A stretch of 64,000 nucleotides of DNA. It comes from Caulobacteraceae bacterium. Its GTDB lineage: Bacteria > Pseudomonadota > Alphaproteobacteria > Caulobacterales > Aquidulcibacteraceae. Below, one piece after another: positions 19,917 to 32,755 of this stretch. The notes under the pieces are model-generated. The model did no database searches. It was given only the letters and a program-made list of their open reading frames with translations, and had not been told where the DNA came from. A program made the position numbers and the translations under genes. Positions within the stretch are counted from its first letter, which is position 1; each line of letters begins with the position of its first letter. The stretch is taken from assembly GCA_009773335.1 (NCBI GenBank), contig WRPF01000006.1:29804-93803 (forward strand), given 5' to 3'.

Positions 19917-21326
19917 ATGTTCGTCCGCAGACTTGCGCGCATCGTCGGCGCGTTCGCAGTTCTCGCCCTCGCAACCGACGCGCTTGCGCAGGGGCCGGGC
20001 GTGGCCGAACGCGCCCAGGCGCGCGAGATCTACAGCCGCATCGTCGGCATGGACACGTCCGTCGAAGGCAAGCGCACGCCGGAGATGGCGGCGTATCTCG
20101 CCGGGCGCTTCCGTGTGGCGGGCTTTCCCGAGAGCGACATACACGTGCTGCCGCATGGCGACACTGCCTCGCTTGTCGTGCGCTATCGCGGTGACGGCTC
20201 GGGCGGGCGTCCGATCCTGCTGATGGCGCACATGGATGTGGTCACCGCGCACCGCAGCGACTGGCAGCGCGACCCGTTCACGCTCGTGGAGGAGAACGGT
20301 TATTTCTTCGGGCGCGGCGCGTCCGACAACAAGTCCGGCGTGGCGATGCTGACGTCGACCTTCCTCACGCTGCGCGGCGAGGGCTTCGCGCCCACGCGCG
20401 ACCTCATCATCGCGTTCACGGGCGACGAGGAGACAGTGGGCCTCACGGCGACGTCCCTCGTGCGTGAGCACCGCGATCTCGTCGACGCGGAATTTGCGCT
20501 GAACACCGACGCCGGCGGCGGTGGGCTCGATGAAGCGACCGGCGCGCCGGTGGGCTATTTCCTGCAGACGTCCGAGAAGACGTTCGCGAGCTTTTCGCTC
20601 ACGGCGCGCAATCCGGGCGGTCATTCCTCGCAGCCGCGCCCCGACAACGCGATCTACGACGTGATGGATGCGCTCTCGCGCGTGCGCGCCTACCGGTTTC
20701 CGGTGATGTGGAACGACACCACGATTGCCAGCTTCCGTGCGACCGGCCCGTCCATCGAGGGCGCCATCGGCGCGGCGATGGTGCGGTTCGCGGCGCATCC
20801 GGGGGATCGCCGCGCGGCGGCGACCCTGACGGCGAGCCCGTTTCATGTGGGCCAGCTGCGCACGACGTGCATCCCGACGCTGCTCGCGGGCGGCCACGCC
20901 GACAACGCGCTGCCACAGAGCGCCGTGGCGACGGTGAACTGCCGCATCTTTCCGGGCGTGGCGATTTCCACGGTGCAGGCGAAGCTGCAGGAACTCGCCG
21001 GCGCGAAAATCGAGCTGGAGCCGCTGGAGAGCAACTACATCTCCAGCGACGCCTCGCCCTTGCGGCCGGACGTGCTTGCGGCGGCGACGGCGGCGGTGCA
21101 CGCAACCTATCCGGGCGTGATGGTGACGCCAGCCATGTCGGCGGGCGCGACGGACGGCGTCTTCTACCGCGCCGCAGGCATTCCCACGTACGGCGTCGGT
21201 GAGATCTTCAGCAAGGACAGCGACGATCTCGCACACGGTCTCGACGAACGTGTGTCGGTGGAGAGTTTCTACAACGGCCTTACGCACTGGCGCGTGTTGC
21301 TGACGACGCTGGCGGGGAGGGAATAG
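19917..21326 (+). CDS. M20-family metallopeptidase, exported
   Basis: Signal peptide; LLMAHMDVV, GRGASDNKSGVAMLT, AFTGDEET, GGHSSQPRPDNAIY. Confidence 0.92.
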   Translation: MFVRRLARIVGAFAVLALATDALAQGPGVAERAQAREIYSRIVGMDTSVEGKRTPEMAAYLAGRFRVAGFPESDIHVLPHGDTASLVVRYRGDGSGGRPILLMAHMDVVTAHRSDWQRDPFTLVEENGYFFGRGASDNKSGVAMLTSTFLTLRGEGFAPTRDLIIAFTGDEETVGLTATSLVREHRDLVDAEFALNTDAGGGGLDEATGAPVGYFLQTSEKTFASFSLTARNPGGHSSQPRPDNAIYDVMDALSRVRAYRFPVMWNDTTIASFRATGPSIEGAIGAAMVRFAAHPGDRRAAATLTASPFHVGQLRTTCIPTLLAGGHADNALPQSAVATVNCRIFPGVAISTVQAKLQELAGAKIELEPLESNYISSDASPLRPDVLAAATAAVHATYPGVMVTPAMSAGATDGVFYRAAGIPTYGVGEIFSKDSDDLAHGLDERVSVESFYNGLTHWRVLLTTLAGRE

Positions 21327-21379
21327 GCGCCCCCTGTTCGTCGAGGAATGTCAACCGCCGCCTTTGCGTGAGGACGTCC

Positions 21380-23989
<2,610 letters not shown>

Positions 23990-24094
23990 CGAGAAACAAA
24001 ATCTTCCGATCCCCGATCGTCGCCGATGCACTCACGCGGCTGCGTGCTGCTCGGGACGCTGGCGGGGAGAGGTGGTCGCTGAGCGCGCCGGCGC

Positions 24095-25111
24095 TCAGAT
24101 GCCGGCGGATCGCGCCTCGGACGGCGTCTTGCCGGTCCAGCGTTTGAAGGCGCGCGAAAATGCGGCAGGGTCGGAGAAACCGACGAGGTAGGCCGTGTCG
24201 TTGACCGAGGCCTTTCTGCCGCCGAGGTAGTGCACCGCCATGCGATGACGCAGCCTGTCCAGTACGTCCTCGAAGGTCGTGTTTTCCGTCTTGAGCCTGC
24301 GGAAGAGCGTCTGGCGGCTGAATCCCAGCGCGTGCGCGACTGCATCGGCGCCCACATCGCCTGTGTGCAGCAAGGGCAGCAGCACGCCTTCCACTCGCCC
24401 GCGCGTTGTCTTTGATGCCTCCAGGTCCCGGGTCAACGCGTCGGCGCGCCCGGTAAGCACCCCGAAAACATAGCGCGGTTGCAGCGCAACGCGCCATGTA
24501 GCGGTGCGCGGATCCACCCGCATGGCGTTCCACGCGCTGTCGAAGGTCACCGGGCACTGGAAAATGCGGTCGTACTCCGCGCGATAGGCCGGCGCTGCGT
24601 GTGTCACATGGACTTCCAGCACGTGCGGTTGCGACAGGAATCGGCGCGGGCCGCACACGAGGCGCGCGAAGGCGCCTTCCGTGAGTTCGGGAAACTCATC
24701 CGGATTTGCGCGCGTGTCGACCATCCAGAGATGGCCATCGCGCTGGGCAAGCTCGAAGCGCGGGTTCGCGCCCACACCTTCCACTTCGAGCGCAAGGCGA
24801 CCGTAGCGCTGCATCTGGAGGAAGGCGTCAGCCATGGTCTCGGATGCATTCATGATGAGGCCGACGATCGAAACCTCGGACATGTCCACCGATTCGCCGT
24901 AGTGCAGCGCGAGCGCGGGATCCGCACACATCGCCTGCGCCGCACGCAGGAGTGCGATGTAACGCGCGAACGGAATACGGTTGTCGGGGTTTTCGAGCAT
25001 CACGGGCTCGATGCCCGCGTGCGCGAACAGGGCCGGCTGGTCGGCGCCTTTCGACGCGGCGAATGCTGCAAGGCCGCTCGTGACGCCGGCTGAGACGGTG
25101 AGTTCGTGCAT
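24095..25111 (-). CDS. AraC-family transcriptional regulator
   Basis: N-terminal arabinose-binding-like region; C-terminal HTH LGFSRQTLFRRLKTENTTFEDVLDRLRHRMAVHYLGGRKASVNDTAYLVGFSDPAAFSRAFKRWTGKTPSEAR. Confidence 0.9.
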   Translation of the reverse strand: MHELTVSAGVTSGLAAFAASKGADQPALFAHAGIEPVMLENPDNRIPFARYIALLRAAQAMCADPALALHYGESVDMSEVSIVGLIMNASETMADAFLQMQRYGRLALEVEGVGANPRFELAQRDGHLWMVDTRANPDEFPELTEGAFARLVCGPRRFLSQPHVLEVHVTHAAPAYRAEYDRIFQCPVTFDSAWNAMRVDPRTATWRVALQPRYVFGVLTGRADALTRDLEASKTTRGRVEGVLLPLLHTGDVGADAVAHALGFSRQTLFRRLKTENTTFEDVLDRLRHRMAVHYLGGRKASVNDTAYLVGFSDPAAFSRAFKRWTGKTPSEARSAGI

Positions 25112-25225
25112 CGACCTGAAGTTCCTTGTTACCGACGATCATGCAGATGCAACGCACCGTCATGGCGTCTTTATCGATTATCGACGATGCTGGGCCATCG
25201 AGCAACACGGTCTTGAGGAGATCAA

Positions 25226-25684
25226 ATGCTGCGCCTCCTGTTTCCGGGCGTCATCGACAACACGTTTCGCGGCCAGTGGCCGGGCTTCTGGCTGCTCGCG
25301 CCGGTCCTGTTGGCGAAGCTCGCGATCGCCATCGTGTCGATCGCCGCGCCGCGACAGGCAAACGCCGCCGATGCGATCGACCTGTCCACCTATTCGGAAG
25401 CCGCGCTTCGCGAGGCGTCCACGTCAAGCGCGCTGCTGGGTCTGCTTCACCTGTGCATCGGCCTGGTAGGCGTGCTGGCGATGATCCGCTACCGCGCGAT
25501 GGTCCCCTTCATCTACTTCTGGTTGCTGGCCGAGTTCCTGGGGCGGCGCGTCGTCCTCACGCTCTATCCGATTGATCGCGTCGACGGCGCCGCGAGCGGC
25601 TCGGTCATCAACCTCGTTCTGATTTCCCTGATGGTGTCGGGCTTTGTGCTCTCGATGTGGCCGCGTCGCGCGGCGCCACACTGA
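25226..25684 (+). CDS. Hypothetical membrane protein
   Basis: 152 aa with several hydrophobic segments; divergent to the AraC regulator. Confidence 0.7.
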   Translation: MLRLLFPGVIDNTFRGQWPGFWLLAPVLLAKLAIAIVSIAAPRQANAADAIDLSTYSEAALREASTSSALLGLLHLCIGLVGVLAMIRYRAMVPFIYFWLLAEFLGRRVVLTLYPIDRVDGAASGSVINLVLISLMVSGFVLSMWPRRAAPH

Positions 25685-25721
25685 TCCGACCCCCTCGACC
25701 CGACATCACGGAGCCCTTCTC

Positions 25722-26525
25722 ATGAATCGCCACGTCTTCTCGTGGGCGTTGATCGCCGCCGCGATCGTGTTCGGCGCCGACGCCGCGCGCGCAGTGAATC
25801 TGGAGGCTGCACCCGACGCGCCGCTGTGGGCGCACTTCGGCGCCGACGCCCTCCTGTTTCTGCACATTGGCGGGGGCGCGGTCGGCATGCTTTCCGGCGT
25901 TGCTTCCCTGTCGACGCGGAAGGGCGGGCGCCTGCACCGGATCGCCGGAACGGTGTTCTTCGCGTCGATGCTCATCGCCTATGCCATAGGCGCCGGCGTC
26001 GCGCCGTTTCTGACGGAGGGGCAGAGACCCAACTTCGTCGCCGGCATGATGGCGCTCTACCTGCTCCTCAGCGGATGGATGACCGTGCGCCGGCCGGCGA
26101 AGACGGCGGGCGTGTTCGAGATGGCCGGCCTCGTGATCGCAGTGGCGGTCGCCGGCGCCGGAGTGCTCTTCATGTACATGGGCGCACAGAGCCCGACCGG
26201 AACCATCGATGGTTCGCCGCCGCAGGCGTTCATTCTCTTTGCGTTCGCCGGAACGGTCGCGGCCCTCGGCGAGATCAACCTGCTCGTGCGCGGCGGAATA
26301 GACGGCGCCGCACGCGTGGCGCGCCACCTCTGGCGCATGTGTTTCTCGCTGTTCATCGCCTCGGGTTCGTTCTTCCTCGGGCAGATGCAGGTGCAGCCGA
26401 AGTGGATGCGTGAATCGGCGTTGCCGTTCGTGCTCGCGCTGGCGCCGCTGGCGGCGCTCGTCTTCTGGCTCGTGTGGGTCCGGCTCGCCGGCGGGCGACG
26501 GATCGCGGCGCGGCCTGCGCAGTAG
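25722..26525 (+). CDS. Multi-pass membrane protein (DUF2306-like)
   Basis: Repeated hydrophobic helices; FLHIGGGAVGMLSGVASLSTRKGGRLHRIAGTVFFASM. Confidence 0.72.
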   Translation: MNRHVFSWALIAAAIVFGADAARAVNLEAAPDAPLWAHFGADALLFLHIGGGAVGMLSGVASLSTRKGGRLHRIAGTVFFASMLIAYAIGAGVAPFLTEGQRPNFVAGMMALYLLLSGWMTVRRPAKTAGVFEMAGLVIAVAVAGAGVLFMYMGAQSPTGTIDGSPPQAFILFAFAGTVAALGEINLLVRGGIDGAARVARHLWRMCFSLFIASGSFFLGQMQVQPKWMRESALPFVLALAPLAALVFWLVWVRLAGGRRIAARPAQ

Positions 26526-26531
26526 GGACGG

Positions 26532-27647
26532 TCAGCCCACCTGTCCCCGATGGCGCAAGGCGTGATCGGCCAGCACGCACGCCAGCATCGCTTCCGCCAC
26601 GGGCGCCGCGCGGATGCCCACGCACGGATCGTGGCGGCCTTTGGTGGACACTTCCGTGTCGCGGCCGTCGCTGGTGATGGTCTTGCGCGGTTTGAGGATC
26701 GAGGAGGTGGGCTTCACGGCGAAGCGCGCGATGATATCCTGTCCCGTCGAGATGCCGCCGAGGATGCCGCCCGCGTTGTTGGAGTGGAAGACGGGCTTGC
26801 CGTCGGCGCCTGCGGTCATTTCATCGGCGTTGAGTTCGCCCGAGAGCATGGCCGCTGAAAAGCCCGCGCCTATCTCCACGCCCTTCACGGCGTTGATGCT
26901 CATCAGCGCGGCCGCAATGTCGGCGTCGAGCTTGCCGTAGACCGGGGCGCCGAGGCCTGCGGGCAGGCCGCTCGCGATCACTTCCACCACCGCGCCGCGC
27001 GAGGAGCCCGCCTTGCGCGCGGCGTCGAGGTCGATCTCCCAGCGTGCGGCCGCGTCCGCGTCGGGGCACCAGAAGTCGTTGCGCTCGGTCTCGTCCCAGT
27101 CCCAGGCGCTGCGATCGATGGCGTCGGGCCCGATCTGGATGAGCGCGGCGCGGATCGTGACTGCCTCGCCGTAGAGGTGCGCGAGCACCTTGCGCGCGAC
27201 GCCGCCCGCCGCCACCCGCGCCGCCGTCTCACGCGCCGAAGAGCGTCCGCCGCCGCGATAGTCGCGCACGCCGTACTTGGCGTCGTAGGTGAAGTCGGCG
27301 TGGCCGGGACGATAGGCGTCACGGATCTCGGAATAGTCCTTCGAGCGCTGGTCGACGTTCTCGATCAGCAGTGAGATCGGCGTGCCGGTGGTGACCGGGC
27401 CCCCAAATTTCTCGGCGGTCTGTTCGTCCTCGAACACGCCGGAGAGGATTTTCACCGCGTCCGGTTCCTGGCGCTGGGTGACGAAGCGGCTCGTGCCCGG
27501 CCGGCGGCGGTCGAGCCAGTGCTGGAGGTCTTCGGCCGTCAGGCGCACGCCGGGCGGACACCCGTCGACGACGCAACCGAGGGCCGGCCCGTGGCTTTCA
27601 CCCCAGGTGGTGACGCGGAAAAGGTGACCAAAGGTATTGTGGGACAT
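26532..27647 (-). CDS. aroC: Chorismate synthase
   Basis: [72 protein letters not shown]. Confidence 0.96.
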   Translation of the reverse strand: MSHNTFGHLFRVTTWGESHGPALGCVVDGCPPGVRLTAEDLQHWLDRRRPGTSRFVTQRQEPDAVKILSGVFEDEQTAEKFGGPVTTGTPISLLIENVDQRSKDYSEIRDAYRPGHADFTYDAKYGVRDYRGGGRSSARETAARVAAGGVARKVLAHLYGEAVTIRAALIQIGPDAIDRSAWDWDETERNDFWCPDADAAARWEIDLDAARKAGSSRGAVVEVIASGLPAGLGAPVYGKLDADIAAALMSINAVKGVEIGAGFSAAMLSGELNADEMTAGADGKPVFHSNNAGGILGGISTGQDIIARFAVKPTSSILKPRKTITSDGRDTEVSTKGRHDPCVGIRAAPVAEAMLACVLADHALRHRGQVG

Positions 27648-27697
27648 GGCGCCGCCATAGCTGGCCTATATGAAGAGAGAGTGCAAACGAGCGATCC

Positions 27698-28369
27698 ATG
27701 ACACGCAACGACCTGATCCCGCCGTCGCCGTCCTCCGAGGAGTACGCGAAGTCAGGGCCCCCGCCAGATGACGCCCAGCTTTTCGCCACCGACGAGCCGC
27801 TGGCGCTCTTCACCGCCTGGTACAGGGAGGCCCGCGAGAAGGAGCCCAACGATTCCAACGCCATGGCGCTGGCCACGGCGGACGCCGACGGCTTTCCCGA
27901 CGTGCGCATGGTGCTCCTGAAGGATTTCGACGCCCGCGGCTTCACCTTTTACTCCAACGCCGAGAGCGCGAAGGGCAGGCAGCTCGCCGCCAATCCTCAG
28001 GCCGCGCTCTGCTTCCACTGGAAGTCCCTGCGCCGGTCGGTGCGGATCCGGGGGGCCGTCTCCACCGTCGAGCCCGAGACCGCCGACGCTTATTTCGCCT
28101 CCCGCGACCGGGGCGCGCGGATCGGGGCGTGGGCGTCCGAGCAGTCGCGGCCGCTGGAAAGCCGTTTCGCGCTGGAAAAGCGCATCGCCGAGAACGCCGC
28201 GCGCTTCGGCCTCGGCGAGGTGCCGCGCCCGCCGCAGTGGATCGGCTGGCGCCTCGCGCCGCTGCGCATCGAGTTCTGGCGCGATCGCCCGTTCCGGCTG
28301 CATGACAGGCTGGCGTTCACGCGCCCCGCCGCCGACGCGCCGTGGGCGAAAGAACGCCTCTATCCCTGA
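27698..28369 (+). CDS. pdxH: Pyridoxamine 5'-phosphate oxidase
   Basis: [45 protein letters not shown]-terminal ..[17 protein letters not shown]…W…RLYP. Confidence 0.94.
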   Translation: MTRNDLIPPSPSSEEYAKSGPPPDDAQLFATDEPLALFTAWYREAREKEPNDSNAMALATADADGFPDVRMVLLKDFDARGFTFYSNAESAKGRQLAANPQAALCFHWKSLRRSVRIRGAVSTVEPETADAYFASRDRGARIGAWASEQSRPLESRFALEKRIAENAARFGLGEVPRPPQWIGWRLAPLRIEFWRDRPFRLHDRLAFTRPAADAPWAKERLYP

Positions 28370-28452
28370 GTCGTGACCCAAAATTGGCGATTTGTTAACC
28401 GCGTCGCTGGAAGGCTCGATCACGGAATGATCCGCGAGGAGCTTCGAGTCGA

Positions 28453-28956
28453 ATGGGTGTGCGCAGGACGGTTCTGTCGGGTTTCGGACTTGTCGCGGTG
28501 ATCGTCATGTCGACGCTGTTCACCCGCAATCCCACCCGCCACGGCGACCCCGCGCCCACGCTCACGCCGCGTGCGGCCCGCGCCGAGGATCTCGCCCGCG
28601 ACGCCGTCGCGCCGGTCCGCCTTGCGCGCGTGTCCTCGCTCTGGGGCGATTACGCCGTTTCTTCGTGTCTGGTCGCGACGGTCTGGGCCGGCAACACCAC
28701 CGGCGCGTCCTTCTCGCCGACGCTGCGCCTGTCGATGAAATCGCCGCTGCGCGCGCCCGCCGCCGCCGCCCGCGCGACGACGTGGATCGCCCGCGACAGG
28801 CTCGACCTCATCGCCGCCAACGATGCTGACGCCGGCGCGCGCGAGGTCAGCGTCGAACCCGGCGCGGAGCCCGTCGTGCGCATCTTCCGGGCCCGGAAGT
28901 TCAAGGCGAACCGCGTCCCGTTCCGGCTGGGCTCTGGCCTGCGCCTCGCGGCGTAG
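28453..28956 (+). CDS. Hypothetical protein with N-terminal hydrophobic segment
   Basis: 167-aa ORF with signal/TM-like N-terminus; overlapping antisense ORF makes this uncertain. Confidence 0.5.
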   Translation: MGVRRTVLSGFGLVAVIVMSTLFTRNPTRHGDPAPTLTPRAARAEDLARDAVAPVRLARVSSLWGDYAVSSCLVATVWAGNTTGASFSPTLRLSMKSPLRAPAAAARATTWIARDRLDLIAANDADAGAREVSVEPGAEPVVRIFRARKFKANRVPFRLGSGLRLAA

Positions 28957-28970
28957 GCGCCCGCCTGCCG

Positions 28971-28988
28971 TTTCCCCATTGGGGGAAA
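28971..28988. terminator. Small hairpin tttcccc-attg-ggggaaa, possible terminator
   Basis: Short inverted repeat just after the hypothetical CDS stop. Confidence 0.4.
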
Positions 28989-29065
28989 TTGCCGCCTCCG
29001 TTCCTTGCATCTAAGGTCCCGTCCAACGCGTACGCGCGATTGAACAAGACGACGGGAGAAGACGC

Positions 29066-30712
29066 ATGCAGGGGTTGATGCAGGACTGGCCGATGACGCT
29101 CGACCGCGTGCTGACGCATGCGAGGGCGACGTCACCCGCCCGCGAGATCGTCACCCGCTCCGTCGAGGGGCCGGTGGTGCGCACCACCTACGACCAGATG
29201 TGGACCCGCGCGCGCCAGGTCAGCCGCGCGCTGCTGGAAGGGGGCGTCGAACTCGGCGACCGGATCGCCACGCTCGCGTGGAACTCCGCGCGGCACATGG
29301 AGGTCTGGTACGGCGCGATGGGCATCGGCGCAGTGCTGCACACGGTCAATCCGCGGCTTCTCCCGGAGCAGATCGCCTGGATCATCAATCACGCCGGCGA
29401 CCGGATGCTCGCCTTCGACATCACCTTCCTGCCGATCGTGGAGAAGATCGCGCCGCTGCTGGAGACGGTGACGTTCTACGTCATCCTCACCGACGACGCG
29501 CACATGCCGCAGACGGCGCTGAAGAACGTGATGAGCTACGAGACGTGGATCGCCGGCCGCTCGACGGACGTGACGTGGGGCGGCTTTGACGAGAACACGG
29601 CGGCCGGGCTCTGCTACACGTCGGGCACGACCGGGAATCCAAAAGGCGTGCTCTACTCGCACCGCTCCAACATGCTGCACGCGTTCGCGGCCAGCATGGG
29701 CGATGCGTTCGGCCTGCGCGCGAAGGACGTGGTGCTGCCGGTGGTGCCGATGTTCCACGCCAACGCGTGGGCGATCACGTTCATGGCGCCGATGGCGGGT
29801 TGCAAGCTGGTGATGCCGGGCGCGAAGCTCGACGGGCAGTCGATCTACGAACTGCTGGAAACGGAAAAGGTGACGTTCACCGCCGCCGTGCCGACCGTGT
29901 GGCTGATGCTCCTGCAGCACATGCGCGACAACAACCTGAAACTCTCCACGCTGAAGCGCGTGGTCATCGGCGGCTCGGCGGTGCCGGAAGCCATCCTGCG
30001 CGCGTTCGAGGAAGACTACGGCGTGGAGGTCATCCACGCGTGGGGCATGACGGAAATGAGCCCGATGGGCACGCTGTGCACGATGGGGCCGACGGAAGAG
30101 GCGCTCCCGCATGAAGATCGCATCAAGCTGAAGCTGAAGCAGGGCAAGACGCCGTATACGGTGGAAATGAAGATCGTCGACGACGCCGGCAAGGACATGC
30201 CGCGTGATGGCAAGGCGTTCGGGCGTCTGCTGGTGCGCGGGCCGTCGGTGGCGAAGGCGTACTACAAGAACGACGGCGCGAAAAATCCCGACGGCACGGT
30301 GACCGACGCCGACGGCTGGTTCGACACCGGCGACGTCGCCACCATCGATCCGCTGGGCTTCATGACCATCACCGACCGCGCGAAGGACGTGATCAAGTCC
30401 GGCGGCGAATGGATCAGCTCCATCGACATCGAGAACATCGCCGTGGGCGCGCCGGGCGTGGCGAACGCCGCTGTCATCGGCGTCTACCACCCGAAATGGG
30501 ATGAGCGCCCGCTGCTGATCATCCAGAAGAAGCCGGGCGAGGAGCCGACGAAGGACGCGGTGCTGAAATTCCTCGAAGGCAAGATCGCCAAGTGGTGGAC
30601 GCCCGATGATGTGGCCTTCGTCGATGCGATCCCGCTCGGCGCGACGGGCAAGATCAACAAGATGGCGCTGCGCGAGACGTTCAAGGATTACACGCTGCCC
30701 ACGGCGGGGTGA
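29066..30712 (+). CDS. Long/medium-chain fatty acid--CoA ligase
   Basis: [74 protein letters not shown]. Confidence 0.93.
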   Translation: MQGLMQDWPMTLDRVLTHARATSPAREIVTRSVEGPVVRTTYDQMWTRARQVSRALLEGGVELGDRIATLAWNSARHMEVWYGAMGIGAVLHTVNPRLLPEQIAWIINHAGDRMLAFDITFLPIVEKIAPLLETVTFYVILTDDAHMPQTALKNVMSYETWIAGRSTDVTWGGFDENTAAGLCYTSGTTGNPKGVLYSHRSNMLHAFAASMGDAFGLRAKDVVLPVVPMFHANAWAITFMAPMAGCKLVMPGAKLDGQSIYELLETEKVTFTAAVPTVWLMLLQHMRDNNLKLSTLKRVVIGGSAVPEAILRAFEEDYGVEVIHAWGMTEMSPMGTLCTMGPTEEALPHEDRIKLKLKQGKTPYTVEMKIVDDAGKDMPRDGKAFGRLLVRGPSVAKAYYKNDGAKNPDGTVTDADGWFDTGDVATIDPLGFMTITDRAKDVIKSGGEWISSIDIENIAVGAPGVANAAVIGVYHPKWDERPLLIIQKKPGEEPTKDAVLKFLEGKIAKWWTPDDVAFVDAIPLGATGKINKMALRETFKDYTLPTAG

Positions 30713-30743
30713 GGGGGGGGCTCTGGCCCGTTCTTGCCGTACC

Positions 30744-31352
30744 TCACCTACCAGAATAGTCGCTGACAAGTTCGGCCAATGGCTGAGTTCCGTTCCACAA
30801 CAGTGCATGCCAACCTGCGGCTCTGGCACCATCTACATTGCGTTGAGCGTCATCGACCAACATTAACTCGCCTGGCCTGTAACCCGTTCGCGCGCAAACT
30901 GCTTGGAAGAAGTCTACTTCTGGCTTCGTGCTGCCATAATCTGCGGAATAGTGAATGGCGTCGAATAGTTCTTTTAACGCCATTGTCTCCCACAAATAGG
31001 ATGCACGCCGATGCTCCTGCACAGTGCAGAGATGCAGAGGAATTCCGTTTGCTCGCAAATCGGACAGTTCGGAAATCAGCGTCTGATCGAGCGTGCTGTC
31101 GCGTTCAAACCAATAGCGCAGGAGCGTCTCGACGCCGAGCTGCGGCAAGACATCCGTCAGGATCGGTGTGAGTGCATCGACGATTTCTAATCTGCCGCGG
31201 AAGATGTCGTCCCAATGAGGCTTGAAGAACCGCTCTTGAAGGCTCTCTTTGCTGAGCCCGAGGTCTGTCTCCATCGAACTCGCCCAGCCTCCAGGTAAAG
31301 GGCGCACGATGACACCGTCCACGTCCACCATTAGGCATTTGTAGCTCAGCAC
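30744..31352 (-). CDS. HAD-family hydrolase
   Basis: CLMVDVDGVIVRP (motif I), STKPEVDFFQAVCARTGYRPGELMLVDDAQRNVDGARAAGWHALLW (motifs III/IV). Confidence 0.87.
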   Translation of the reverse strand: MLSYKCLMVDVDGVIVRPLPGGWASSMETDLGLSKESLQERFFKPHWDDIFRGRLEIVDALTPILTDVLPQLGVETLLRYWFERDSTLDQTLISELSDLRANGIPLHLCTVQEHRRASYLWETMALKELFDAIHYSADYGSTKPEVDFFQAVCARTGYRPGELMLVDDAQRNVDGARAAGWHALLWNGTQPLAELVSDYSGR

Positions 31353-31507
31353 TTGCGACCTCGCGCCTCAAAGCAAGCCGAACGTCTGTAGTGCCAGCCT
31401 CGACCCGGACATTCCAGCATTCGTTGGCGCTTGTGAACGGCAATCTTCGGCGAAATGCTGACTCTCACTCCATCTGCCAAATGATGTCGGATAGCTAAGC
31501 GCAGACG

Positions 31508-31698
31508 CTCTCCCTCCCCTCCATGGGGAGGGTGGCCGGAGCGGAGCGAAGGACGGGTGGGGCGCGCGCGGGATGATGGGGGGATGCGCGCGGACGGCGC
31601 CGGGCGGTCATCGCCTCATGAATCTTGCTTTCAGGATCGAGCCCGCGCCCCACCCGTCGCGCTGCGCGCGACACCCTCCCCATTGAGGGGAGGGAGAG
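31508..31698. repeat. Long intergenic inverted repeat
   Basis: ctctccctcccct…ggggagggtg…acgggtggggcgcg versus cgcgccccacccgt…acaccctcccc…aggggagggagag. Confidence 0.8.
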
Positions 31699-31860
31699 AC
31701 GAACTCTTCTGAAAATGCGGGGATAGATTCATCCCATCACCGCACCTTTCGCCGCTCCAGCCCATGCGCGCCAACAAACGCATGTGAATCTATCCGACCG
31801 GAAGAGCGCCCGTGGGACAATCGATCCGTTTTCCACAGACGGAGCCAACGGACAGACCCC

Positions 31861-32361
31861 ATGCAGATCCTCAACCCCCTCCACCATCACAGAGCGAGCA
31901 TCGAAGCCTTCGCCCAGAGTCTGAAGCTCTGGCTGCTCGAACTCGCCCTTTGGCTGGTGGCGTTGACGGAGAGCAGGACGGGACGAATTCAGCTTCAACA
32001 TCTGATCATCGAGGCGCGGCAGGACATACGTGTTCTGATCGCGCTGAAAATGGGATTGCGGTTGCGTATCCATACCGGGCGTCGTCTTGCGAGCGGGCAT
32101 GGATACAGGTCTGCGCCGCCGGGTTTTGCGGTGCAGACGCGCACTGGCAGACGTTTGCGCCTGTTCACGCGCAGTATCGCCTTGAAAAATCTCCGCGACA
32201 TGCAACGTGCGCTGACCGATCTCGATGGCGTGGTGACGCGCGCTCTGGCGCGGTTGCCGGTTCGCATCACGCGGACGTCGATCGTGATGGTTGTGGCGGT
32301 GACTGATCAGCTCGGCGTCACCGCACTCGCACCTGCTACTGAAGGCGCGGACACATCATGA
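31861..32361 (+). CDS. Hypothetical protein
   Basis: 166-aa ORF with a hydrophobic LKLWLLELALWLVALTE segment; competing antisense ORF, no recognised family. Confidence 0.45.
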   Translation: MQILNPLHHHRASIEAFAQSLKLWLLELALWLVALTESRTGRIQLQHLIIEARQDIRVLIALKMGLRLRIHTGRRLASGHGYRSAPPGFAVQTRTGRRLRLFTRSIALKNLRDMQRALTDLDGVVTRALARLPVRITRTSIVMVVAVTDQLGVTALAPATEGADTS

Positions 32362-32371
32362 CTGCGGAAAC

Positions 32372-32473
32372 AGGACCGCGCACCTCCCGGTGCGCATCTC
32401 AGTATTCAAACCACGCGAGATTCCCCGGAGTCTGGCTTCGCGGGCGTATGCGCACCGGGAGGTGCGCGGTCCT
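32372..32473. repeat. 26-bp perfect inverted repeat with 50-bp spacer
   Basis: aggaccgcgcacctcccggtgcgcat (32372-32397) and atgcgcaccgggaggtgcgcggtcct (32448-32473) are exact reverse complements. Confidence 0.92.
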
Positions 32474-32698
32474 ACTCGCCGACATCGCGCGAACAAAACC
32501 TGTCGACGCCACAACACGCTTCTGCTACGCACCCGTCGTCGTCGCGCTTCTGTGGCGGCGAAACGAGGCAATAAATGTCGACCAAAATGTATCAACGCAC
32601 CGCTTGCGGTCTGCCATCACGGCAGGTCGGCGCGCGCGCGCGTGGAGGAACGGTCGGCTAGACGCTTCGCATTTCGAAGGTCGGCCGGATTGGCCGTC

Positions 32699-32732
32699 AC
32701 CCTCCCGGGCAAATGCTCGCGGAGGGTTTTTT
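32699..32732 (+). terminator. Intrinsic terminator located just upstream of rtcB
   Basis: accctcc/ggagggt outer stem plus cgggc/gctcg inner stem (one bulged C), loop aaat, followed by a T6 tract. Confidence 0.8.
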
Positions 32733-32755
32733 AATTTGGGGTTCAGAGTGATGTT

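Noticed and set aside
29132-30832. 566-aa minus-strand ORF antisense to the acyl-CoA ligase
   Set aside because: His/Arg-rich shadow translation with no family motifs.
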